Shown here one piece after another: positions 19,749 to 27,490 of a stretch of 64,000 nucleotides of DNA. Within the stretch, counting starts at the first letter, position 1; every line of letters begins with the position of its first letter. The notes below the pieces were generated by a model that was given only the letters and a program-made list of their open reading frames with translations, was not told where the DNA came from and made no database searches. A program made the position numbers and the translations under genes. The DNA comes from Shewanella metallivivens (GTDB taxonomy: Bacteria > Pseudomonadota > Gammaproteobacteria > Enterobacterales > Shewanellaceae): the NCBI RefSeq assembly GCF_028750675.1, contig NZ_JAQQPZ010000007.1, positions 1 through 64,000 on the forward strand, read 5' to 3'.

Positions 19749-20876
19749 GTGTCTACAGCATTAGTTTTAGGAGGGGGTGGCGCTAGAGCGGCATATCAAA
19801 TTGGCGTGCTTAAAGCGTTAGTTCAATTTTACCCACGTAACCATCATATTCCTTTCGATATCATCTGTGGCACTTCTGCAGGGGCAATTAATGCGACCTC
19901 TTTAGCAACCCATGCTTCTTGTTTTCATTTAGCCGTCAGAAAGCTTGATTGGGTGTGGCGCCACTTTGAAACCAAACAAGTTTATAACACCAATATACCT
20001 CAAGTGCTTAGACATTTAGGCAGAATGGCGATTAAGGGCTTACAAGATGACAAAGTCAACACTGATGCCGGTAGCCTACTCGATAACCAACCACTCAGAA
20101 ATTTGCTTAATAATCTTATTGATTTTGAACGGATTGACCGCAACATCAGCAACAATGCACTAAAAGCGATTAGCGTTGACGCCTCGTGCTACAACAACTC
20201 ACGCTCATACAGTTTTTTCCAAGGTAACCAGCAAATTGAAGATTGGCAAAGAGCAAGAAGAATCGGCTCACGTAGTCACCTTAACACAGAACACTTACTC
20301 GCCAGCTCTGCTATTCCTATGGTATTTCCATCGATTAAATTAAACCAAGCTTATTACGGTGACGGCTCTGTTCATCAATTGTCCCCACTATCGAGTCCAA
20401 TACATTTAGGTGCTAGCAAAATATTCGTGATTAATTTGGATAGCCCACATAAGCATTTTCCTATTGAATTTGAATATCATCCTAAAACAGCCACAATTGC
20501 AGGTCATTTATTAGATACCATCTTCTCAGATACACTTAATAGCGATTTAGAACGCTTACAAAGAGTCAATAACACATTATCTAAGATAACCCCAGAAGAC
20601 AGAGACTCATTAAATTTACGTCACATAGACACATTAGTGATTAAGCCTAGCCAAGATTTAAGCCGTATTGCCGCACGGTTTTACGACGACATGCCATTTG
20701 CAATCAAAACCCTGTTGAAGTTTTTTGGTATTAATAGACAATCGGATTCAAGTATCGTGTCTTATTTATTGTTTGAAAAAAGCTACACCACGACATTAAT
20801 CGACTTAGGCTATCAAGATGCAATGGATCAAATTGAAGAAATAAAACAATTTTTCAATATCCAAACTAAAGTATAA
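19749..20876 (+). CDS. Patatin-like phospholipase family protein
   Basis: Serine lipid hydrolase of the patatin family, 375 residues. It has the oxyanion glycine-rich loop LVLGGGGARAAYQIGVLKAL at the very N-terminus, the nucleophile elbow GTSAGAINA (G-x-S-x-G) near residue 57 and the catalytic DG dyad in YYGDGSVHQLSPLSSPIHLGA. The start is probably the GTG at 19749, which has AAAGGA about 12 bp upstream and brings the glycine loop to residue 7. An in-frame TTG at 19719 would add 10 residues. No signal peptide is evident, so it is cytoplasmic or membrane-associated. Substrate unknown; RssA-like proteins are the nearest shape. Confidence 0.88.
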   Translation: MSTALVLGGGGARAAYQIGVLKALVQFYPRNHHIPFDIICGTSAGAINATSLATHASCFHLAVRKLDWVWRHFETKQVYNTNIPQVLRHLGRMAIKGLQDDKVNTDAGSLLDNQPLRNLLNNLIDFERIDRNISNNALKAISVDASCYNNSRSYSFFQGNQQIEDWQRARRIGSRSHLNTEHLLASSAIPMVFPSIKLNQAYYGDGSVHQLSPLSSPIHLGASKIFVINLDSPHKHFPIEFEYHPKTATIAGHLLDTIFSDTLNSDLERLQRVNNTLSKITPEDRDSLNLRHIDTLVIKPSQDLSRIAARFYDDMPFAIKTLLKFFGINRQSDSSIVSYLLFEKSYTTTLIDLGYQDAMDQIEEIKQFFNIQTKV

Positions 20877-21074
20877 CTACCCTGATTTAATATGTGTGAT
20901 ATAACTTAAGTTAAGTTTAGGTCTTTCCCTAAGATAGAGTTTAAAAACACTGTCAGCCCCACCTAGGCAATGGGTATAACAAAGTGCAATTTATCATGAC
21001 ATTGTAAATCAATAAACTGTATTGGAATCGGCCCCTTAATCGTCACGACAATTTTATATCTAAAGGGAATTTAG

Positions 21075-21503
21075 ATGAAAAATGTATCGTTTATAGTGAT
21101 TTTGTTTTTACTCGGATGTGGCCAACAGGCCCCATCAGTTGAAGATATGGCCAGCAGCAGAGATACGTTGCAGTGGCAAGGGGTATATCATGGTGTCTTT
21201 CCTTGTCCTAGTTGTGATGGTATGGACACCACAATAGAGCTACTACCACCCAATCACTATGTGATCCATACTGTGAGATTAGGCAGCGATCCACACCCAT
21301 ACAGCGGTACCGGTACTTTTAAGTGGGATAACACTGGGAATATCATTATTTTAGACCGGGGCCATATTTATCAAGTGTACCCCGAACACTTATATCTACT
21401 CGATGTTCAATTTAACCGAATTACCGGGCCAGATGCTGAGCGATACCGAGTTGATAAAATCACATCGCAAAGCCAAGGCAAGATCGATTCACCTACGCAA
21501 TAA
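21075..21503 (+). CDS. NlpE-like lipoprotein (copper resistance NlpE N-terminal domain)
   Basis: Predicted outer-membrane lipoprotein of 142 residues. Its signal peptide ends in the lipobox LLGC near residue 15. The mature part is a single NlpE N-terminal domain: WQGVYHGVFPCPSCDGMDTTIELLPPNHYVIHTVRLG, with a CxxC motif (CPSC) that in NlpE lies in the small beta barrel and may sense redox or metal stress. The second NlpE domain is absent, so it matches the short stand-alone form. AAAGGGAAT precedes the ATG. In E. coli NlpE signals surface contact and lipoprotein stress to CpxA; that role is not shown here. Confidence 0.85.
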   Translation: MKNVSFIVILFLLGCGQQAPSVEDMASSRDTLQWQGVYHGVFPCPSCDGMDTTIELLPPNHYVIHTVRLGSDPHPYSGTGTFKWDNTGNIIILDRGHIYQVYPEHLYLLDVQFNRITGPDAERYRVDKITSQSQGKIDSPTQ

Positions 21504-21835
21504 CACAATATAGGATCTGCTTTAATCCCCATAGTCTTATCAGAATAATATCCATCGCCAGTAAAGAGGCCTATATTCAGTGTGTTAGATACACAGTTAT
21601 CTCAATCGATTACCTCCACTAAACCATAGCAACAACAACTGGCTTTGTACCTTAAACAATTTCAATACGAACTAAAGTTAAATGAACATGATGCAAATTA
21701 AGCTGTCATATCAATGTCATCACAACGTGCAATAATTTTTACCGTCAAGTATGAAATATTTCGCTTTAGCTTATTATTAACTTTAGGTAAAAAGAGCCTG
21801 TACCAACAGCGGTACAGTTATCTGGAATGTTGAAA
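21504..21835. other. 332-bp intergenic region
   Basis: No gene seen. Near its right end a CTGTACC / GGTACAG inverted repeat (about 21799-21818) sits just before the next small gene and could be a leader hairpin. Confidence 0.5.
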
Positions 21836-21997
21836 ATGTCACACTCATTTGAATTTGATGAAGATGATGCGCCATGGGGCGATAACATCAAGGGAAAACC
21901 AAAATCGAAAAAAGTAAAACAACGTCGTCGTGATACTAAACGCCGTTACTTTGACGATAATGCTGAAGTGGAGTTTGCACCTGCTAAGTGGAAATAA
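21836..21997 (+). CDS. Small basic protein of 53 residues, unknown function
   Basis: A short open frame, ATG to TAA. The N-terminal part is acidic (MSHSFEFDEDDAPWGDN) and the middle strongly basic (KGKPKSKKVKQRRRDTKRRYF), ending FDDNAEVEFAPAKWK. This bipartite charge pattern and a clean terminator 26 bp downstream argue for a real gene rather than a chance frame. There is no signal peptide or membrane segment. The basic stretch suggests RNA, ribosome or nucleic-acid contact, but I do not recognise the family. The ribosome-binding site is weak (TGGAATG). It stands alone between an NlpE-like gene and the convergent mgtE. Confidence 0.65.
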   Translation: MSHSFEFDEDDAPWGDNIKGKPKSKKVKQRRRDTKRRYFDDNAEVEFAPAKWK

Positions 21998-22022
21998 TTT
22001 AACAGGATTTCTCATCAAGTTT

Positions 22023-22053
22023 AAAAAGCAAGTTGCCTGCAACTTGCTTTTTT
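22023..22053 (+). terminator. Rho-independent terminator of the 53-residue gene
   Basis: AAAGCAAGTTG / CAACTTGCTTT stem, 4-nt loop, T run. Confidence 0.92.
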
Positions 22054-22059
22054 GTTGCC

Positions 22060-22095
22060 AAAAAAATGGCCTTGAATAAATCAAGACCATTTTCA
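22060..22095 (-). terminator. Rho-independent terminator of mgtE
   Basis: On the minus strand AAAATGGTCTTGA pairs with TCAAGGCCATTTT (one G-U pair), followed by T. It lies 50 bp after the mgtE stop, back to back with the plus-strand terminator. Confidence 0.82.
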
Positions 22096-22144
22096 TATCA
22101 AAACACATGTTATTGTTAATTGAGTGTAAAGCCTAAGACACTTT

Positions 22145-23539
22145 TTACAGATAAAGTATTGAAGCTAAGCCTAAAAAAGTGAAAAAACCAACAACATCTG
22201 TAACCGTGGTTAAAATAACAGAACCCGATAATGCGGCATCCTGATTAAAACGCTGCAAAATCATCGGCACCATTACCCCTGCAATAGCAGCAACAGCCAT
22301 GTTAATCAAAATTGCGCAGGCAATCACAATACCCATCACGTTATCATCGAACCACCAACCGGCAATAATACCGATAACAATGGCCCATAACGTACCATTA
22401 AGGGCACCAATACCGAGTTCGTTTTTCATTAACGACATGACGTTACCAGCGGTGATTTGGCCCATCGCCATACCGCGGATCATCAGCGTTAATGATTGGC
22501 TCCCTGCAATACCACCCATTGAGGCCACTATCGGCATTAATACCGCTAATGCCACCACCTGAGATAATACGTTTTCAAACATGCCAATGGTAGCAGAGGC
22601 TAAAAAAGCAGTCAGTAAGTTAATCCCTAGCCATACTGCACGGCGCTTGGCTCCCACAACTATCGGTGCGAACAAATCATCATGTTCATCCATACCCGCG
22701 GTTGCCATTAACTGTGCTTCATAATGTTCACGCACTAAGGCTGTCGCGGTACGAAGTGTCATACGACCAATCAAAGTGCCCTCTTCATCGACCACAGGTA
22801 ATTCAAGCTCACGACTATGCTCAATAGCTTCTGCGGCTTCAATTAATGACGAGTCAGCAGAGATAACACGACTGTCATCCCACTTTAAGGATTGCAAACT
22901 AGTGCTCGTGTCGGCCGTTCTAAAGACATCGTAACGACGAACCGTACCTAAATATTTATCATTGTTGTCCACCAAAAATAAGTGGTCATTACAGTCTAAA
23001 TCGATACGTCTAAAAAATCGCTGCCCTTGTGCCACCGTAGACGTTGGATTTAATGCCAACATTTGGTGATCTGCATAACGACCAATTTCATTTTCAGTAT
23101 ATTGATCGTATAACTCAAAGTGTTTACGTTGACGCTCACCCATCTGTGCCAAAGCACGATCGGTGATATTATCCGGTAACGAGTCACTCCACTCAATGAG
23201 ATCTTCTGGACTTAATTGCGAGAAGAGTAGATCAAGTTCCTCATCGGGCATTTTCTTTAAAATGCCTAAACGAGGATCTGCACGCATTAAGTTAAGGACA
23301 TCGACACGTTCTTCTACGTCAACTTGTTGCCAACGTTCATAACGTTCATCAAGCGGTAACGATTCGAGTAATAATGCAATGGTGCCGGGTTCAGCATCGA
23401 TAAGAATTTCGCTAAACACTTCGGCCTGCTCTTCTCCCTCAACTTCAGTAAGTTGAAGCACCACTTGACTCACGTCAGCCTGTGGAGATGAGTTTGAGTC
23501 GATTTCATCAGAGTTAAGTTCGTTCTTTAAATCATTCAT
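22145..23539 (-). CDS. mgtE: Magnesium transporter MgtE
   Basis: Mg2+-gated magnesium channel of the inner membrane, 464 residues. The layout is an N-terminal superhelical domain (about 20-140, with LLLESLPLDERYERW and LNLMRADPRLGILKKMPDEE), a pair of CBS domains (about 145-265, with LVDNNDKYLGTVRRYDVFR and LPVVDEEGTLIGRMTLRTA) and five membrane segments (about 300-464). ALAVLMPIVASMGGIAGSQSL is the pore signature. The start is placed at the second Met (23539) because AGGGG lies at a proper distance; a GTG two codons upstream is the alternative. Confidence 0.94.
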   Translation of the reverse strand: MNDLKNELNSDEIDSNSSPQADVSQVVLQLTEVEGEEQAEVFSEILIDAEPGTIALLLESLPLDERYERWQQVDVEERVDVLNLMRADPRLGILKKMPDEELDLLFSQLSPEDLIEWSDSLPDNITDRALAQMGERQRKHFELYDQYTENEIGRYADHQMLALNPTSTVAQGQRFFRRIDLDCNDHLFLVDNNDKYLGTVRRYDVFRTADTSTSLQSLKWDDSRVISADSSLIEAAEAIEHSRELELPVVDEEGTLIGRMTLRTATALVREHYEAQLMATAGMDEHDDLFAPIVVGAKRRAVWLGINLLTAFLASATIGMFENVLSQVVALAVLMPIVASMGGIAGSQSLTLMIRGMAMGQITAGNVMSLMKNELGIGALNGTLWAIVIGIIAGWWFDDNVMGIVIACAILINMAVAAIAGVMVPMILQRFNQDAALSGSVILTTVTDVVGFFTFLGLASILYL

Positions 23540-23691
23540 AAGCACGCCCCTAATTCTCTATAGCCAAATATGCGCAAACTATATTGAAATTGTTATTGAT
23601 AAGCAAATAGATAAATTAAGTTGCGCACAACTAAATTGCCAGCTATTAAGATATATATTATAGTTAATATTTTACACTAAGGAGTTCTCTG

Positions 23692-24177
23692 ATGAGCAAT
23701 GCAATTTATTCCATCACAGTAAAAGACATTAAAGGCAATGACGTTGCCATGGAAACTTTTAAAGATAAGGTTTTATTGATTGTAAACACGGCTAGCAAGT
23801 GTGGGTTTACCCCTCAATACCAAGCTCTTGAGGCTCTTTATCAGCAATACAAAAATCGTGGTTTAGTCATTTTAGGCTTCCCGTGTAATCAGTTTGGTAA
23901 GCAAGAACAGGGCGATGACGCAGAAATCAGCCAATTTTGTGAACTCAATTTCGGTGTAACCTTCCCATTGTTTAGTAAAATTGAAGTGAATGGTGCCAAT
24001 AGTCATCCTCTATACCAACATCTCAAAAAGTCAGCTAAAGGGCTATTAGGCAGTGAATCGATTAAATGGAACTTCACTAAATTTTTAGTTGATAAGCAAG
24101 GCCATGTTATTGAGCGATATGCACCAACAACCAAACCTGAAGAGTTGAATTCTACCATAGAAAAGTTGCTTAGCTAA
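23692..24177 (+). CDS. btuE: Glutathione peroxidase family protein (thiol peroxidase)
   Basis: 161-residue peroxidase that reduces hydrogen peroxide and alkyl hydroperoxides. The catalytic residue is Cys37 in [13 protein letters not shown] (a Cys codon, not a selenocysteine UGA). [18 protein letters not shown] carries the conserved Gln, and [13 protein letters not shown] carries the conserved Trp-Asn. Enzymes of this Cys type often prefer thioredoxin over glutathione. AAGGAG precedes the ATG. E. coli BtuE is the nearest named homologue. It stands alone and is followed by the small-RNA cluster. Confidence 0.94.
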   Translation: MSNAIYSITVKDIKGNDVAMETFKDKVLLIVNTASKCGFTPQYQALEALYQQYKNRGLVILGFPCNQFGKQEQGDDAEISQFCELNFGVTFPLFSKIEVNGANSHPLYQHLKKSAKGLLGSESIKWNFTKFLVDKQGHVIERYAPTTKPEELNSTIEKLLS

Positions 24178-24301
24178 CCTTTACACTTAGTACTCGCTAT
24201 TGAACGCATGCTATACCTTGAAAGCATGAAAAATAAGCTATTAATTTAATTAGGAATAAAAAATTAATTTCAATTAAATGTACAAAAAAGTCCTAAACAT
24301 T

Positions 24302-24328
24302 GAACTTTTTGGCGTAATCGCACTCAAA
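24302..24328 (+). promoter_or_regulatory. Sigma-E-type promoter of small RNA 1
   Basis: GAACTT at 24302-24307, 16 bp, then TCAAA at 24324-24328. This fits the sigma-E consensus (GGAACTT, 16 bp, TCnnA). A- and T-rich DNA lies upstream, as in known sigma-E promoters. Confidence 0.6.
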
Positions 24329-24332
24329 ATAT

Positions 24333-24438
24333 ATAACAGTGAAATCACTTTTATTGTTCATCATCTCCCTGGGACTTCTAGCGCGGTCCCCTTGATCGCT
24401 AAGTCGATCGATAGGCAATCAATTGATTGCCTTTTTTT
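24333..24438 (+). ncRNA. Small RNA 1 of a four-member family
   Basis: Predicted RNA of about 106 nt from the sigma-E-type promoter to a terminator. It contains the shared core TTGTTCATCATC (about 24354-24365), then TCCCTGGGA and a GGGAC / GTCCC hairpin, and ends in an AGGCAATCAA / TTGATTGCCT stem plus seven T (24413-24438). Promoter spacing, core and terminator recur three more times downstream. The 5' end is estimated from the -10 position. An 80-codon frame runs across it but crosses the terminator and the next promoter, so it is not taken as a gene. This is the most divergent copy. Confidence 0.6.
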
Positions 24439-24499
24439 ATGCCTTAAAGCTCGTAGAACCATGCGATTAATTTTTTTTAAAAAAATTATCAATTACAGT

Positions 24500-24526
24500 G
24501 AACTTTTGAAAAAAGCCTGAGTCTTA
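24500..24526 (+). promoter_or_regulatory. Sigma-E-type promoter of small RNA 2
   Basis: GAACTT at 24500-24505, 16 bp, then TCTTA at 24522-24526, with a long A/T tract (TTTTAAAAAAATTATCAA) just upstream. Confidence 0.62.
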
Positions 24527-24530
24527 ATTT

Positions 24531-24745
24531 ATGTAGCAGGAAAGATACAGGTGGTTTTAACGTTTTCCTCCATCGTCAATCACCAGTAGACACAAAGATA
24601 TCATCTCCATCTTTTTGTCTTGTTACACAGTTTTAGATTCATTGTTCATCATCATCCCTATTGGGGAGTGTTAACACGCTAGCGCACTGTAAAGCACATC
24701 CCGTAAAGAACGACTTAGGCAACCTATTAGGTTGCCCTTTTTTTT
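24531..24745 (+). ncRNA. Small RNA 2 of a four-member family
   Basis: Predicted RNA of about 215 nt. It has a longer 5' part than RNA 1 and 4, then the core TTGTTCATCATC (24642-24653), a CCC / GGG mini-hairpin, and a 19-nt stretch TTAACACGCTAGCGCACTG that is identical in RNA 3. It then has CCCGTAAAGA and a terminator GGCAACCT / AGGTTGCC followed by T (24718-24745). The 5' part has an AGGAAA / TTTCCT inverted repeat. The identical body segments with RNA 3, against diverged flanks, indicate selection on the RNA. No start codon in frame with the conserved block. Confidence 0.68.
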
Positions 24746-24832
24746 GCTCTTTTTTTAACAAATATTGAATCATCTACACTGAAGGTCTGCAGGTACTAAT
24801 GGCAAACTTGTAATATCATTATGATATGCGTA

Positions 24833-24931
24833 ATACCAATCCTTATTAGAATGTGATCTATTTTAGGCTGCGTCACTAGACCCAGTACAATGAAAATAAC
24901 TGCTGGTATAGTCATTTACATCAAAGTCATT
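24833..24931. repeat. Truncated copy of the MITE at 1807-2071
   Basis: About 99 bp nearly identical to the left end of the 265-bp element: ATACCAATCC..., with one base deleted and a few substitutions. Identity stops abruptly after GTCATT. The right half and right inverted repeat are missing. It sits between the terminator of small RNA 2 and the promoter of small RNA 3. Confidence 0.85.
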
Positions 24932-24996
24932 CATTGATGACATTCTTGCCAAATCGAAACTATTTCAATCATTTTAAAAAATTTAATCGCAACGGT

Positions 24997-25023
24997 GAAC
25001 TTTTTTAATAAAGCCCAGTCTGA
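24997..25023 (+). promoter_or_regulatory. Sigma-E-type promoter of small RNA 3
   Basis: GAACTT at 24997-25002, 16 bp, then TCTGA at 25019-25023, with ATTTTAAAAAATTTAATC upstream. The best-formed of the four. Confidence 0.66.
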
Positions 25024-25027
25024 TTAT

Positions 25028-25281
25028 ATGTAACGCTTAATGTGTAACGGATTAAATTCAGTTGATGTGAGTTCTTGTTGGTAAAGGTAAGCTTCTCCCC
25101 CGTAGTTTAACTTTATGCAACCGAATGATTGACTCACCTCAGCTAAGGTTAGGATTGAGTTACAGCTGTTTTTTAATGTTTATTGTTCATCATCCCCATT
25201 GGGAAGTATTAACACGCTAGCGCACTGTTGATGACAACCCGTAAAGAGTTATTTTGGCAGCCAATAGGCTGCCATTTTTTT
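25028..25281 (+). ncRNA. Small RNA 3 of a four-member family
   Basis: Predicted RNA of about 254 nt. The core TTGTTCATCATC is at 25183-25194, followed by CCCCATTGGG, the same 19-nt TTAACACGCTAGCGCACTG stretch as RNA 2, CCCGTAAAGA, and a terminator GGCAGCC / GGCTGCC with T run (25256-25281). The terminator's bases differ from RNA 2 but are compensated on both arms, which is evidence for a conserved stem. The T run overlaps the stop codon of the convergent peptidase gene. In the 5' part GTGAGT can pair with ACTCAC. Confidence 0.68.
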
Positions 25282-27079
25282 ATTTTATTAACGTATTATC
25301 TACTTCCAACAAAGCATCTAATTGCACTTGTAATGATGGGTGATAACCAGGTCGAGCTTGTTGATAAATCGCACGAAGCTCTTGCTGATATCCTGCAAGT
25401 TGTAACTCAATAAACAATGGCCTAACAAATTTCCCTCGCCCGATACTGCATAAATACATTGATAACTCAGGTAAAACAGGCTCAAAATGATTACGGATAG
25501 CCACCCGGTACCAATCACATGCAATTTCAGCGTTTTGATGCCCCGTGAAGTGGAATGTCTCATCTAAGTCTAGAAGCATTGATTGACTGACAACCAAAGG
25601 CAGCTTTGTTAAAAAGTATTGCCAATGATGCACACGCCATTGCATAACCGCTAGGGTATGTGCGGGAGCGCCTTCAACAAATGCCGCTACGGCAGCATCC
25701 ACTTTATCGAAACTTGTAGAGGTCGGAGCCGCAAACCAATCAGGTAATCCTTGTCCATAAATCCACTCGCTAAGCTCATTGAAACTGAGCTTATCGCCAT
25801 GTTCCACTAACAATGTTTGTTGTGCATATTCCACAAATATCTCGGTCGTAATTGCGCTAAACGCAAAGTGTTCAACATAGTTGCGTAAAAAAACATCAAA
25901 GGCTACTCGACCTAACCGACTTTCAAGTTCATGGACAAACATAGAGGCTTTGTCGTAAGTAAATCGATTAAATGCTAAGTTTGGATCGCGATCTTGCACA
26001 TTCGCAGGGAGCGTTTGCTCTGCAAGAGGCATTGATTGCATTTCTTCTGCAAGTCGGCCAAATTCAATCACCCACTCTAATTCAGCTTGCTCTTTGCCAT
26101 AAATAGCTTCAACAATACGGTTGGTAAAATACGTGGTAAACCCTTCATTAAGCCATAAATCACGCCATGTTGCATTACTGACAAGGTTCCCTGTCCAGGA
26201 ATGTGCAAGCTCATGCGCCACCGTCGATACTAAACTTTTATCCCCGGCGATTAAGGTTGGAGTCATAAACGCTAACATGGGGTTCTCCATGCCGCCAAAG
26301 GGAAAGCTGGGGGGCAACACAATCATGTCATATCGCCCCCATGCATAAGGCCCAAGTAGAGATTCAGCCACTTGGATCATTGCTTCAGTATCTTCAAACT
26401 CACGCACTGCAGCATCAAGTAAAGCGGGCTCAGTATAAATACCACTTCTTGGACCTGTCGCCTTAAACGCCAGATCTCCCACAGCAATCGCAAGCAAATG
26501 TGTCGGTATCGGTTTGTTCATGCAAAACGTAAATACCCCATCATCGGGCATTTTCGGATTGTTATTAGCACTCATTACCGCTCGAAACCCCTTTGGAACA
26601 TGAACTGTGGCATTAAACGTAATACGAGCTTTTGGAGTATCTTGCAGCGGCAGCCAACTGCGGGCATTAATGGGTTGAGATTGACTGAATAAATATGGCA
26701 ATTTTTTACCTAAGGTTTGTTCAGGAGTTAACCACTGCAACCCCTGCGCCGAAGAGGATGTCCGATAATGAACCACAACCTCAGTCATTGTTAACCCCAC
26801 ATCAATAAGACATTGCTGCCCAACAATAGCGTTAACAGTGCTACACTGGTATGTCAGCAAATGACCTTCAAGATCGGTAATGCTATCAATAAATAAGTCA
26901 CGACAATCCAGTATCAATATCGATTGCACCTGCTTACGAGTGAAAGACAAGTTCACTATTCCGGTTAACTGCTGAGAGTCAAAATCAACCTGTAAGTGAA
27001 TATCCAAATGATGCACACATAATGAGTCAGTGTTAGCACTCGAATGATAATCTTGATTTACATCCCACGTAATTGCCAC
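25280..27079 (-). CDS. M1-family aminopeptidase (leukotriene A4 hydrolase-like)
   Basis: Zinc aminopeptidase of 599 residues. The N-terminal beta domain (about 1-200) is followed by the thermolysin-like catalytic domain with GGMENP (substrate exopeptidase motif) and HELAHSWTGNLVSNATWRDLWLNEGFTTY, i.e. HExxH-x18-E, near residue 285. The last ~140 residues form a helical C-terminal domain like that of leukotriene A4 hydrolase. There is no signal peptide, so it acts in the cytoplasm on peptides. Its 3' end abuts the terminator of small RNA 3, and small RNA 4 lies upstream of its start, so the gene sits inside the RNA cluster. Confidence 0.92.
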   Translation of the reverse strand: MAITWDVNQDYHSSANTDSLCVHHLDIHLQVDFDSQQLTGIVNLSFTRKQVQSILILDCRDLFIDSITDLEGHLLTYQCSTVNAIVGQQCLIDVGLTMTEVVVHYRTSSSAQGLQWLTPEQTLGKKLPYLFSQSQPINARSWLPLQDTPKARITFNATVHVPKGFRAVMSANNNPKMPDDGVFTFCMNKPIPTHLLAIAVGDLAFKATGPRSGIYTEPALLDAAVREFEDTEAMIQVAESLLGPYAWGRYDMIVLPPSFPFGGMENPMLAFMTPTLIAGDKSLVSTVAHELAHSWTGNLVSNATWRDLWLNEGFTTYFTNRIVEAIYGKEQAELEWVIEFGRLAEEMQSMPLAEQTLPANVQDRDPNLAFNRFTYDKASMFVHELESRLGRVAFDVFLRNYVEHFAFSAITTEIFVEYAQQTLLVEHGDKLSFNELSEWIYGQGLPDWFAAPTSTSFDKVDAAVAAFVEGAPAHTLAVMQWRVHHWQYFLTKLPLVVSQSMLLDLDETFHFTGHQNAEIACDWYRVAIRNHFEPVLPELSMYLCSIGRGKFVRPLFIELQLAGYQQELRAIYQQARPGYHPSLQVQLDALLEVDNTLIK

Positions 27080-27211
27080 ATATACCTCTTAAAAAGTTGA
27101 ATAATATCGTTTTTTAACACCATTAAGTGATAAAAATGATGTTCGTCATGCCAAAGTATCATGTTAAAAAATATTTATTTAAAAATAACTGATATTTTTT
27201 TAAATCATGTT

Positions 27212-27238
27212 GAACTTTTCCCAAATCCCTTAGTCTGA
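27212..27238 (+). promoter_or_regulatory. Sigma-E-type promoter of small RNA 4
   Basis: GAACTT at 27212-27217, 16 bp, then TCTGA at 27234-27238. Upstream is GATATTTTTTTAAATCATG, like the tracts before the other copies. Confidence 0.62.
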
Positions 27239-27242
27239 ATAT

Positions 27243-27387
27243 ATGAACCTAATTTGCATTACTTATTTTTTGTCACTAGTAGCGTTTTTTTGTTCATCAT
27301 CATTCTCCTATTGGATAGTAAAGATAATCTATCAACAGTATTGCCCTTAGCAATAGCAGCAACCTCACAGTTAGGTTGCTTTTTTTT
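27243..27387 (+). ncRNA. Small RNA 4 of a four-member family
   Basis: Predicted RNA of about 145 nt. The core TTGTTCATCATC (27290-27301) is followed by CCTATTGG. The middle differs from RNA 2 and 3, and the end is a GCAACCT / AGGTTGC terminator with eight T (27359-27387). It is separated from the other three by the M1 peptidase gene. A chance 35-codon frame starts near 27243 but has no ribosome-binding site. Confidence 0.62.
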
Positions 27388-27421
27388 ACCCTTTTTTGGG
27401 TATTTGTCAAAATACAGATAC

Positions 27422-27447
27422 AAAAAAAGCCTCATAAGAGGCTTTTT
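27422..27447 (-). terminator. Terminator of pstS
   Basis: AAAAAGCCTC / GAGGCTTTTT stem with a 4-nt loop. On the minus strand it ends pstS about 45 bp after the stop. Confidence 0.85.
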
Positions 27448-27490
27448 GAATGTGAAAAATAATTTACAACACTTAAAACAATTTTAGGGG

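Noticed and set aside
24278..24520. 80-codon frame after the glutathione peroxidase gene
   Set aside because: It runs across the small RNA 1 promoter, its terminator and the small RNA 2 promoter, has no ribosome-binding site and looks like no family.
24642..25220. Possible short peptides through the conserved RNA core (IVHHHPYWGVLTR in copy 2, MFIVHHPHWEVLTR in copy 3)
   Set aside because: The frames agree between copies 2 and 3, but only copy 3 has an ATG, none has a ribosome-binding site, and copies 1 and 4 diverge or have stops directly upstream. Conservation is better explained at the RNA level.
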